64,000 nt of DNA from Ridgeia piscesae (taxonomy: Eukaryota > Annelida > Polychaeta > Sabellida > Siboglinidae): positions 62,001 to 126,000 of the forward strand of contig JAODUO010000624.1 of the NCBI GenBank assembly GCA_025642075.2, in the 5' to 3' direction. This document shows positions 1-12,446 of the stretch, piece after piece. The translations under genes and the position numbers were made by a program. The notes under the pieces were generated by a model. It had not been told where the DNA came from. It ran no database searches and saw only the letters and a program-made list of their open reading frames with translations. Each line of letters opens with the position of its first letter. The first letter of the stretch is position 1.

Positions 1-177
1 AAACATTTCATCCACATTATCCAGGTAGAGTGAAATAATCACAAAGTGGAATATTGTTGCGATTAACTATTTCAGAATAGAATAATTGGAATGTAATGAG
101 ATTATTTGCCAGTGACACTGTTAGCCATGTCAAATGTTACTGTGTGACATGTCATCGATGTTGTGTTTTCGGCTCAG

Positions 178-327
178 GGAATCCTGCAAGAACTCAATAA
201 GAACAGTGACATCATCAAGCAGGTGACAGCTAGTCTCATCAAGTTCCACCAGGTGGCAGTGTCAGGCATCAAGGACGGCATGATTGAGCCCGAGACGCTG
301 GTCGATAGTCGCTACTCACACAGAGAT
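178..327 (+). CDS. USP24: USP24 exon 1 of window (residues 1-50)
   Basis: The acceptor is ttttcggctcag and the donor GAT|gtaggc, phase 0 to 0. It encodes a helical-repeat segment with [17 protein letters not shown] and [10 protein letters not shown], matching the N-terminal half of USP24. Earlier exons lie off the window. Confidence 0.88.
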
Positions 328-3300
328 GTAGGCAGACATTTTCTCTATTGTTTTTTTTATCAAATGTGTATCCTTTTGGTTTATTATAGCCAGCACCCAT
401 GCAATGTAGACCCTTTTAGTAGTTCAAATAGTTTATGTAGTCAGTCTGTATCTTGTAATGATTAACCTTTCTTTCTTCAGACAGTGTCAGTGTAAAATAA
501 ATATATAATATCTCACAGTGTCCTTGTCAATGATAACTGCTTTTAATAGAAGAATATTCACATCTATGTTTACTTTGATTAGAATCTGTAACTGGTGATA
601 TCAAACAGTCGAAAAAGTTACACTGATTTTGCAGAGGGACTAAAATATATGTTTGGGTTCGATTTGTTGGATTTTAGATGTGTACGTGAAACTGTATTAC
701 TTTACTTGTGTTTTCCAAGGGGAACAAGAGTATTGTAGTTTTTGTTTGGTGAATTTCCTTAGAATTCCCTGATGAGTAAATCAATATATGGATAAATTAC
801 AAGGTTTTTTTCTGACATATTTGTTCAGTTCAGTCAGACTTATTTCATATTAAATAATATGAAAACAATAATTAATTGTGTGCATGAGCCAGCATTGAGT
901 GTTGTAGAGCCTGTCTCTAGTTGCGACTGTCCTTGCTGTTTCAGTACATCACAGTTCACCTGAGCTTCCTGCAGTTTGTCCTACAGGAGGGCGTCCTGTA
1001 CCTGTCATGGCACCGCGCCAGGGACATCTGGGACGTTCTTGTGGTCAGCAGTGCCTCGTCGGAGTGGGACAAACAGGTGGGTGGGATAGACGAGTGGTTG
1101 GGGCAAACAGGGACATGGTTCTTGCTACTGGAGCATTTTTACGACTACGTGCTGCCCACCTCTAGGACAGTGACAGTGCCAGCCAGGGAGAAGTTTGCCA
1201 TTGAGAGCGGGTTACTATTGCAGTGCTGCTGCAATGTCTTCATTGCTATAGTACTTGTGTTGCGAGTGTCACAGGAAAGCAAATAGTCAGGACACATTCC
1301 CAAATGGATGGCACCATCATGTAACATTGTCCACTGTTTGTTCAAAATTGTGAAACTGTGGGTAGTTGCAACACATGTCAGCTACTGTTGATGTCAGGTC
1401 TACAAGTAATTAAAAGAGTTAAATTAAGTTGAAAACGGAATGTTTATGTTACTTTACAAACATGACACAAGTAGCATGTTGATTTGTTTTATCTACTGTC
1501 ATTAGTTTAGTGTGCTATCAACAATAGGTACTGATAGTTACATTTTGCATTAAACCTGTTGTTTCACGAACATATAAGAAACCCTTTTAGAAACCGTATT
1601 TGCAGTGCCTGTTGGAAAAAGCACAAAATTAGTGCTGAGAGTTTCACATCATTCAGCTACAGACATGACGGTGTTACACTGATGGTGCTGTAGACATGAT
1701 GGTGTTACACTGATGGTGCTACAGACATGATGGTGTTACACTGATGGTGCTATAGACATGATGGTGTTATACTGATGGTGCTACAGACATGATGGTGTTA
1801 CACTGATGGTGCTACATACATGATGGTGTTACACTGATGGTGCTATAGACATGGTGGTGTTACACTGATGGTGCTGTAGACATGATGGTGTTACACTGAT
1901 GGTGCTACAGACATGATGGTGTTACACTGATGGTGCTATAGACATGGTGGTGTTACACTGATGGTGCTGTAGACATGATGGTGTTACACTGATGGTGCTG
2001 TAGACATGATGGTGTTACACTGATGGTGCTGTAGACATGATGGTGTTACACTGATGGTGCTGTAGACATGATGGTGTTACACTGATGATGCTGTAGACAT
2101 GATGGTGTTACACTGATGGTGCTGTAGACCTGATGGTGTTACACTGATGGTGCTGTAGACATGATGGTGTTACACTGATGATGCTGTAGACATGATGGTG
2201 TTACACTGATGGTGCTGTAGACATGATGGTGTTACACTGATGATGCTGTAGACATGATGGTGTTACACTGATGGTGCTGTAGACCTGATGGTGTTACACT
2301 GATGGTGCTATAGACATGATGGTGTTACACTGATGATGCTGTAGACATGATGGTGTTACACTGATGGTGCTATAGACATGATGGTGTTACACTGATGGTG
2401 CTGTAGACATGATGGTGTTACACTGATGGTGCTGTAGACATGATGGTGTTACACTGATGGTGCTGTAGACATGATGGTGTTACACTGATGGTGCTATAGA
2501 CATGATGGTGTTACACTGATGGTGCTGTAGACATGGTGGTGTTACACTGATGGTGCTGTAGACATGATGGTGTTACACTGATGGTGCTGTAGACATGATG
2601 GTGTTACACTGATGGTGCTGTAGACATGATGGTGTTACACTGATGGTGCTATAGACATGATGGTGTTACACTGATGGTGCTGTAGACATGGTGGTGTTAC
2701 ACTGATGGTGCTGTAGACATGATGGTGTTACACTGATGGTGCTGTAGACATGATGGTGTTACACTGATGGTGCTGTAGACATGATGGTGTTACACTGATG
2801 GTGCTGTAGACATGATGGTGTTACACTGATGGTGCTGTAGACATGATGGTGTTACACTGATGGTGCTGTAGACATGATGGTGTTACACTGATGGTGCTGT
2901 AGACATGATGGTGTTACACTGATGGTGCTATAGACATGATGGTGTTACACTGATGGTGCTGTAGATATGGTGGTGTTACACTGATGGTGCTGTAGACATG
3001 ATGGTGTTACACTGATGGTGCTGTAGACATGATGGTGTTACACTGATGGTGCTGTAGACATAACAGTTTTACACTGATGGTGCTGTAGACATGATGGTGT
3101 TACACTGATGGTGCTGTAGACATGATGGTGTTACACTGATGGTGCTGTAGACATGATGGTGTTACACTGATGGTGCTGTAGACATGATGGTGTTACACTG
3201 ATGGTGCTGTAGACATGGTGGTGTTACACTGATGGTGCTGTAGACATGATGGTGTTACACTGATGGTGCTGTAGACATGATGGTGTTACACTGATGGTGC

Positions 3301-6300
3301 TGTAGACATGATGGTGTTACACTGATGGTGCTGTAGACATGGTGGTGTTACACTGATGGTGCTATAGACATGATGGTGTTACACTGATGGTGCTGTAGAC
3401 GTTGTACTTGTGTTACAGACATGTTTCAAGTGGTTCATGAGGGGTATCGCAGACTTGGAGCAGGACACACAGTCTCAACTGTTCCAGAAGGAGATCTTAC
3501 GACTGCAGCCTCAGCAGCTGTCAGAGGAAGGTGAGACATCCACACCTGTCGTCACACTTAGCCCTGTAGATGTAATGTCATTTTGGATCCTCATAGTACG
3601 CATGTAAACTCACAGTGTTGCGGGTGCACCTTGCCTTTTGCATTTAACTTTTTGTACTTTGTTTCCTACATGGCTTGTCTTAAAGACTGCAGAAGATGGT
3701 GCTAAATATAGTAATCAACTTTTAAAGTAAACTTGCAAAACACGATTGATGTGTTGTGTCTTGCTATGCTCACACAGACTACAATACATATCTGTGAACA
3801 TTGTCAGTTGATATTTTCAAACAATACACATTTTATAATACGCAATGCAAACCCGTATGGAAAATACCCATAATGCACAGCAGATACATTAAAGAATTAC
3901 TCAACTGACATTACTATACAGAAGATTATGCCACGTCCACAAATTAGTAGAACAATATAAAGATGCTTTCACATGTTTGAGGATGTGGGTGTCCAGACAC
4001 TTTCAGGTGCTCAAGTATGCCCCCCCCATGTCACAGCTAACTGTGGTTGCTCTTTTTCTTTGAACCTTGTATCGATATCATTGTTTTTTGTTTTCCTTTT
4101 ATACTTTTATCCCACCTGCTATCATCTCTGTCATAACTGTACAGCACACCTATGTTACTAACTATTTCATCTATGTTTGTCCCCAGAATTCTTGTTCTCA
4201 CTCTGATTTTTGGGTTTTGCTTTCAGGGTTCATGTGTTTCAAGTGTTACTTTGAGAACGTTAATCAATTTGAGCATCGGCTAAAGAAGTCTGGTGGCACC
4301 TACGTAAAGTATGGGTCATGAGTATTATCAGTATGACTGTCTATGAACAATTGATTATCAGTTTTCTATATCTATATTCCGGTGTACATAAGCAAACTCT
4401 ATCCCACATTCAGTTGGTATTAAAACTAAACCAGTGCGTAGTTGTAATCATAGAGCCATCTGATTTGAATATGAAGTTATTTTAAAATGCTTTGAAATAG
4501 ATATAATTGTTAGTTAAATGAGCAATACACACAAAGATCTGTTCTGATAGTAACAATGGAAAAGCATGTTTTTTATTGTTGTAGTCGACAGAAATATTAA
4601 ACACATGAGTGGTTTATAATGATCATGTTTTCAATTGGAAGTAAATGGCTGCCATAATAATTACATCTAAATTATATGAAACATTTCATATCAGCCTTTA
4701 TCAGTTAACTATATAGACCAGTTTGAAAATGCTATTTTACATAAATTGATTATTCTACTGAGGTGTCAAACTTTTTGTGAAAGTCTTTGGAGAAGTTTGA
4801 ATGTTGACATGTTTATGTCGTACTTGTGTGACAGACTGAAGAAGTTAAAATGTTCAATTGTGCTGATGTCGTACTTGTGTGACAGACTGAAGAAGTTAAA
4901 ATGTTCAATTGTGCTGATGTCGTACTTGTGTGACAGACTGAAGAAGTTAAAATGTTCAATTGTGCTGATGTCGTACTTGTGTGACAGACTGAAGAAGTTA
5001 AAATGTTCAGTTGTGCTGATGTCGTACTTGTGTGACAGACTGTGAAGAAGTTAAAATGTTCAATTGTGCTGATGTCGTACTTGTGTGACAGACTGAAGAA
5101 GTTAAAATGTTCAATTGTGCTGATGTTGTACTTGTGTGACAGACTGAAGAAGTTAAAATGTTCAATTGTGCTGATGTTGTACTTGTGTGACAGACTGAAG
5201 AAGTTAAAATGTTCAATTGGGCTGATGTTGTACTTGTGTGACAGACTGTGGAGAAGTTAAAATGTTCAATTGTGCTGATGTTGTACTTGTGTGACAGACT
5301 GTGGAGATGTTAAATGTTCAGTTGTGCTGATGTCGTACTTGTGTGACAGACTGTGGAGAAGTTAGAATGTTCAGTTGTGCTGATGTCGTACTTGTGTGAC
5401 AGACTGTGAAGAAGTTAGAATGTTCAGTTGTGCTGATGTCGTACTTGTGTGACAGACTGTGAGAAGTTAGAATGTTCAGTTGTGCTGATGTTGTACTTGT
5501 GTGACAGACTGTGGAGAAGTTGAATGTTCAATTGTGCTGATGTTGTACTTGTGTGACAGACTGTGGAGAAGTGTGAATGTTCAATTGTGCTGATGTCGTA
5601 CTTGTGTGACAGACTGTGGAGAAGTGTGAATGTTCAATTGTGCTGATGTCGTACTTGTGTGACAGACTGTGGAGAAGTTAGAATGTTCAGTTGTGCTGAT
5701 GTTGTACTTGTGTGACAGACTGTGGAGAAGTGTGAATGTTCAATTGTGCTGATGTTGTACTTGTGTGACAGACTGTGGAGAAGTGTGAATGTTCAATTGT
5801 GCTGATGTTGTACTTGTGTGACAGACTGTGGAGAAGTGTGAATGTTCAATTGTGCTGATGTTGTACTTGTGTGACAGACTGTGGAGAAGTGTGAATGTTC
5901 AATTGTGCTGATGTTGTACTTGTGTGACAGACTGTGGAGAAGTGTGAATGTTCAATTGTGCTGATGTTGTACTTGTGTGACAGACTGTGGAGAAGTGTGA
6001 ATGTTCAATTGTGCTGATGTTGTACTTGTGTGACAGACTGTGGAGAAGTGTGAATGTTCAATTGTGCTGATGTTGTACTTGTGTGACAGACTGTGGAGAA
6101 GTGTGAATGTTCAATTGTGCTGATGTTGTACTTGTGTGACAGACTGTGGAGAAGTGTGAATGTTCAATTGTGCTGATGTTGTACTTGTGTGACAGACTGT
6201 GGAGAAGTGTGAATGTTCAATTGTGCTGATGTTGTACTTGTGTGACAGACTGTGGAGAAGTGTGAATGTTCAATTGTGCTGATGTTGTACTTGTGTGACA

Positions 6301-9300
6301 GACTGTGGAGAAGTGTGAATGTTCAATTGTGCTGATGTTGTACTTGTGTGACAGACTGTGGAGAAGTGTGAATGTTCAATTGTGCTGATGTTGTACTTGT
6401 GTGACAGACTGTGGAGAAGTGTGAATGTTCAATTGTGCTGATGTTGTACTTGTGTGACAGACTGTGGAGAAGTGTGAATGTTCAATTGTGTCTGATGTTG
6501 TACTTGTGTGACAGACTGTGGAGAAGTGTGAATGTTCAATTGTGCTGATGTTGTACTTGTGTGACAGACTGTGGAGAAGTGTGAATGTTCAATTGTGCTG
6601 ATGTTGTACTTGTGTGACAGACTGTGGAGAAGTGTGAATGTTCAATTGTGCTGATGTTGTACTTGTGTGACAGACTGTGGAGAAGTGTGAATGTTCAATT
6701 GTGTTGATGTTGTACTTGTGTGACAGACTGTGGAGAAGTGTGAATGTTCAATTGTGCTGATGTTGTACTTGTGTGACAGACTGTGGAGAAGTGTGAATGT
6801 TCAATTGTGCTGATGTTGTACTTGTGTGACAGACTGTGGAGAAGTGTGAATGTTCAATTGTGCTGATGTTGTACTTGTGTGACAGACTGTGGAGAAGTGT
6901 GAATGTTCAATTGTGCTGATGTTGTACTTGTGTGACAGACTGTGGAGAAGTGTGAATGTTCAATTGTGCTGATGTTGTACTTGTGTGACAGACTGTGGAG
7001 AAGTGTGAATGTTCAATTGTGCTGATGTTGTACTTGTGTGACAGACTGTGGAGAAGTGTGAATGTTCAATTGTGCTGATGTTGTACTTGTGTGACAGACT
7101 GTGGAGAAGTTAGAATGTTCAATTGTGCTGATGTTGTACTTGTGTGACAGACTGTGGAGAAGTTAGAATGTTCAGTTGTGCTGATGTTGTACTTGTGTGA
7201 CAGACTGTGGATTAGAATGTTCATTGTGCTGATGTTACTTGTGTGACAGACTGGAGAGTTAGAATGTTCATTTGTGCTGATGTCATACTTGTGTGACAGA
7301 CTGTGGAGGAGTTAGAATGTTCAGTTGTGCTGATGTCATACTTGTGTGACAGACTGTGGAGAAGTTAGAATGTTCAGTTGTGCTGATGTCATACTTGTGT
7401 GACAGACTGTGGAGAAGTTAGAATGTTCAGTTGTGCTGATGTTGTACTTGTGTGACAGACTGTGGAGAAGTTGAATGTTCAGTTGTGCTGATGTTGTACT
7501 TGTGTGACAGACTGTGGAGAAGTTGAATGTTCAGTTGTGCTGATGTTGTACTTGTGTGACAGACTGTGGAGAAGTTAGAATGTTCAGTTGTGCTGATGTT
7601 GTACTTGTGTGACAGACTGTGGAGAAGTTAGAATGTTCAGTTGTGCTGATGTTGTACTTGTGTGACAGACTGTGGAGAAGTTAGAATGTTCAATTGTGCT
7701 GATGTTGTACTTGTGTGACAGACTGTGGAGAAGTTAGAATGTTCAATTGTGCTGATGTTGTACTTGTGTGACAGACTGTGGAGAAGTGTGAATGTTCAAT
7801 TGTGCTGATGTTGTACTTGTGTGACAGACTGTGGAGAAGTGTGAATGTTCAATTGTGCTGATGTTGTACTTGTGTGACAGACTGTGGAGAAGTGTGAATG
7901 TTCAATTGTGCTGATGTTGTACTTGTGTGACAGACTGTGGAGAAGTGTGAATGTTCAATTGTGCTGATGTTGTACTTGTGTGACAGACTGTGGAGAAGTG
8001 TGAATGTTCAATTGTGCTGATGTTGTACTTGTGTGACAGACTGTGGAGAAGTGTGAATGTTCAATTGTGCTGATGTTGTACTTGTGTGACAGACTGTGGA
8101 GAAGTGTGAATGTTCAATTGTGCTGATGTTGTACTTGTGTGACAGACTGTGGAGAAGTGTGAATGTTCAGTTGTGCTGATGTTGTACTTGTGTGACAGAC
8201 TGTGGAGAAGTTAGAATGTTCAGTTGTGCTGATGTTGTACTTGTGTGACAGACTGTGGAGAAGTGTGAATGTTCAATTGTGCTGATGTTGTACTTGTGTG
8301 ACAGACTGTGGAGAAGTTAGAATGTTCAATTGTGCTGATGTTGTACTTGTGTGACAGACTGTGGAGAAGTGTGAATGTTCAGTTGTGCTGATGTTGTACT
8401 TGTGTGACAGACTGTGGAGAAGTTAGAATGTTCAGTTGTGCTGATGTTGTACTTGTGTGACAGACTGTGGAGAAGTTAGAATGTTCAGTTTGCTGATGTT
8501 TTACTTGTGTACAGACTGTGGAGAGTTGAATGTTCAGTTGTGCTGATGTTGTACTTGTGTGACAGACTGTGGAGAAGTTAGAATGTTCAGTTGTGCTGAT
8601 GTTGTACTTGTGTGACAGACTGTGGAGAAGTTAGAATGTTCAGTTGTGCTGATGTTGTACTTGTGTGACAGACTGTGGAGAAGTTAGAATGTTCAGTTTT
8701 GCTGATGTACTTGTGTGACAGACTGTGGAGAAGTTAGAATGTTCAGTTTGCTGATGTTGACTTGTGTGACAGACTGTGGAAGTTAGAATGTTCAGTTGTG
8801 CTGATGTGTACTTGTGTGACAGACTGTGGAGGAGTTAGAATGTTCAGTTGTGCTGATGTCTATACTTGTGTGACAGACTGTGGAGAAGTTAGAATGTTCA
8901 GTTGTGCTGATGTTGTACTTGTGTGACAGACTGTGGAGGAGTTAGAATGTTCAGTTGTGCTGATGTCATACTTGTGTGACAGACTGTGGAGAAGTTAGAA
9001 TGTTCAGTTGTGCTGATGTTGTACTTGTGTGACAGACTGTGGAGAGTTAGAATGTTCAGTTGTGCTGATGTCATACTTGTGTGACAGACTGTGGAGAAGT
9101 TAGAATGTTCAGTTGTGCTGATGTCATACTTGTGTGACAGACTGTGGAGAAGCTTGAGCTCATTGGCATGGACTTCCTGTGGGGTATCTGTCTAAACACC
9201 CCCAACAACCACATAGCTGAGATGGGTGTTGACCTCCTCATGAGTATGTCCTACTCCTTCCTGTCGCCTCGACTCAAGAAGGTGGGTCCACACTCCTCAT

Positions 9301-12300
9301 TATACACATTGGGTGGTGTTATAATATATTTAGTTGCACATACATTGTGACGGACATAAACATATTTATTTTCCTATGAAATAACTGTCTACAGACAAAC
9401 CAAGAAAATGCATTCAAGGGTAAAAATGTTATTTGTTAAACACGTCTGTCCATATTAAAAAATGTGCAGTAGTATACCAATTTATGACAGTTGTTTATTA
9501 TTTAATTTAATGTACCATCAGTAATTTAAGTTTATATTAAAATATTGTCATCTGGTTTTTTTTGGTGCAGCAGTAACTATTTATATGTCTAGATATTTGT
9601 TTTTTATCTGATTTTTTTTTTTTTTAAATAATATATTTAAAAAGTAAAGTTGGACATCAAAACGTTTTTAAGGATAGGCGTTGTAGAGGAGTTACATTAC
9701 ACTCACCTGTGTGAAACCAGTCTTCATTGGCTGTATGGAACTTGTGTTCACAGGACGCGCTGAACTTGCACAAAAAGTTCATAGATGAGTGTTACAGTCG
9801 TCTGGAGGCGGCCATGATACCTCTTGGGGCGTCTGCTCTGTCCCAAGTGCTATCTGCAGCCACGGCCATTGTGACTTCCATCTGTGTGTCTGGTCAGGCC
9901 ATTCTCCCGTCACCTTCCAGGTACAGTCTCCACAACACCCCCACAGGGCCAATACTTCAACCCCATGAGGTTGTACAATTAGGATGCTTAGTGTTCACTT
10001 TGGTTCACAATTTCATTTTATGTTTTTATTTTGTTTACCTGTACAATGATTTTACTGAGAATGCTATGTGAAAAATTATGTGATTTGTTCAGAGAATGCT
10101 GTTGATGAAAAGTATTGATAGACTGATAGGTCAGGCTTGACAGGACATTTAAATGATTAAATAAAATAAAAACATACTCATCGTGTTGTGAGTCAAACTT
10201 CTATAACCATGCTAATAATATCTGTGTTCTTAAATATAAGATATACAGATTTTGCTAGTCTCATGAAAATAGCGCTCAACTTTATAAATTTATTCCGTAG
10301 ACACCTTGAGCTTGAGGTTTATCATAAATTGTTGTGTCAAAAGATGTGACACGATAGGCATCGTGTCACAAGGCATCCGTGTGTGACATTGTGTCAGTGT
10401 ATGTCGACTGTGTCAATGTATGTCAATTGTGTCAATGTATGTCAACTGTGTCAATGTATGTCAACTGTGTCAGGTCATCCAACTTGCTGAACATCGAGCG
10501 CCTGTTGCTGATAGCGGAGCGGTACGTGGTCACTGTGGAGGAACTCTACACTGCCCCGCGCACCATACAGGCTCACGGGGCATCGTTTCAGGGCCCTCAA
10601 ATCACCCTCAACATCGCGTCGGACTCTCCCAAGATGGAGTTTGAAATCCAGGCAAGTTTGAATCGAGTCACTCCCGACGGAGATGTGATAAATTGTGCGA
10701 TAGGATCCTTCTCATCTGTTGTTGGTACATCAGTATACATTAGTAATAGCTTGCTAGATAGTTTGTTTAAATCCACCATCCCACACTCAGTAAAGTTCTG
10801 TCTGGTGTTTGGTAATAAAATTAAAGCACCTAGATTCTCAGTAACAGGAGTACAGATGAACCGCCATCAAGCTTACGGATCAATGGGGTTTTAGGTGGAA
10901 TTGAATTTCTAAAACGTTAATTTTTGTGAATGTAGGTATACTTTTAGAATTTGTTTATATAAGTCACGAAGGGTTTATTCCAGATATATGATACAGCATC
11001 ATAGAGAGCAGATTTGCAGTTTAATTATTTGTCTTGAAAAGATTATAACGTTGGTGTAGCGTTTGGGGATATTTGAATACATGCACCTCTTACATTTAAG
11101 CGGATTGACAAAATTCTTGAACTATCACCGTGATCGAGATGGTGGTGAGAGAATTGTAACTGTGTGACCCTGTAATACGAGTGTGTTTGTTCCTCCAGGC
11201 TCACAGCAACGAGAGTGTAGGCTCCATCAGACAGAAGGTGGCACAGAAGCTCAAGCTCAGTCCCGATGCTGTCCAGATCGTGGCTAACGACAAACTGGTG
11301 AGACTATCAGACAACTTGTTGGTATCAAAGGAGGGACAAAACACCTGAACAACCATTGCCCAAACATAAGAACATACCATGTTCAAAATAAGTGACAGTG
11401 ATTTGATAAGCATGATACCATGGTGTATTTGAAATAATTTTTCAAACTTGGACATCGTCGGTGCCAGGCATTAGTTTCCAGTGACTGTTGGTTTGACCAA
11501 CTCCGATGTGATCATGGTAATTTTTTAAATTAATTAATGACATTTCTGCACGGAAAATAAATGTAGTGCCCAATTTTATAAAGTAGGCCTACAAATCTTT
11601 CAGTTCCCGTTTAACTGAAGGACTGAGTTTATTAGTGGCAAAGATTAACATTTTCATTGTGCTTGAATTTATGCTGTGTCACTTATAAATTATGTAGTTT
11701 TCTTGCCAAATCATGAGAACATTCTAAGCTTGGGGAGAGTTGGTCAGGTAACAATAAATACAAACCTAATATGTTTAAATTACATATTTGTTATACCGAT
11801 GTCAAAGAAAGGTTGTTTGAGTGATGAGAATATTCTGACGTGTGACACTAGTTCTAGAAGAATGTCATTGTGGTCATCTTTGTCACAGCTGAACAAGGAC
11901 CAGAAACTGCTTCATCAGTTGGACTTTGAAGACCACCAGAAGTTGACAGTTCGAGCCACCAGCAGCGTCACCACTGTCACATCTGTCTTCCCTGGCCAGG
12001 TATATGTCACTAACAGTGTCGCCAATGTCACATCTTTCTTTCCCGGCCAGGTATGTGTCACTAACAGTGTCACCAAAGTCACATCTGTTTTCCCTGGCCA
12101 GGTATGTGTCACTGACAGTGTCACCAAAGTCACATCTGTTTTCCCTGGCCAGGTATGCGTCACTATCAGTGTCACCAAAGTCACATCTGTCTTCCCTGTC
12201 GAGGTATGTGTGTCACTAAGTGTGTCACCAGTATAATGTCTTCCCCAGCCAGGTATGTGTCACTGACAGTGCACTAATGTCACATGTGCCTTCCATGATC

Positions 12301-12396
12301 AGGGTAAGTGTGTCACTAACAGCGTCACCAGTATTACGTCTGATTTCTCTGGCTGCTGACAGTGTCACATCTGTCTGCCAACATCACATTGAGAGA

Positions 12397-12446
<50 letters not shown>

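Noticed and set aside
4746..5260. [17 protein letters not shown] repeat frames
   Set aside because: Translation of the 53-bp array before exon 5; only stretches of conserved phase are open.
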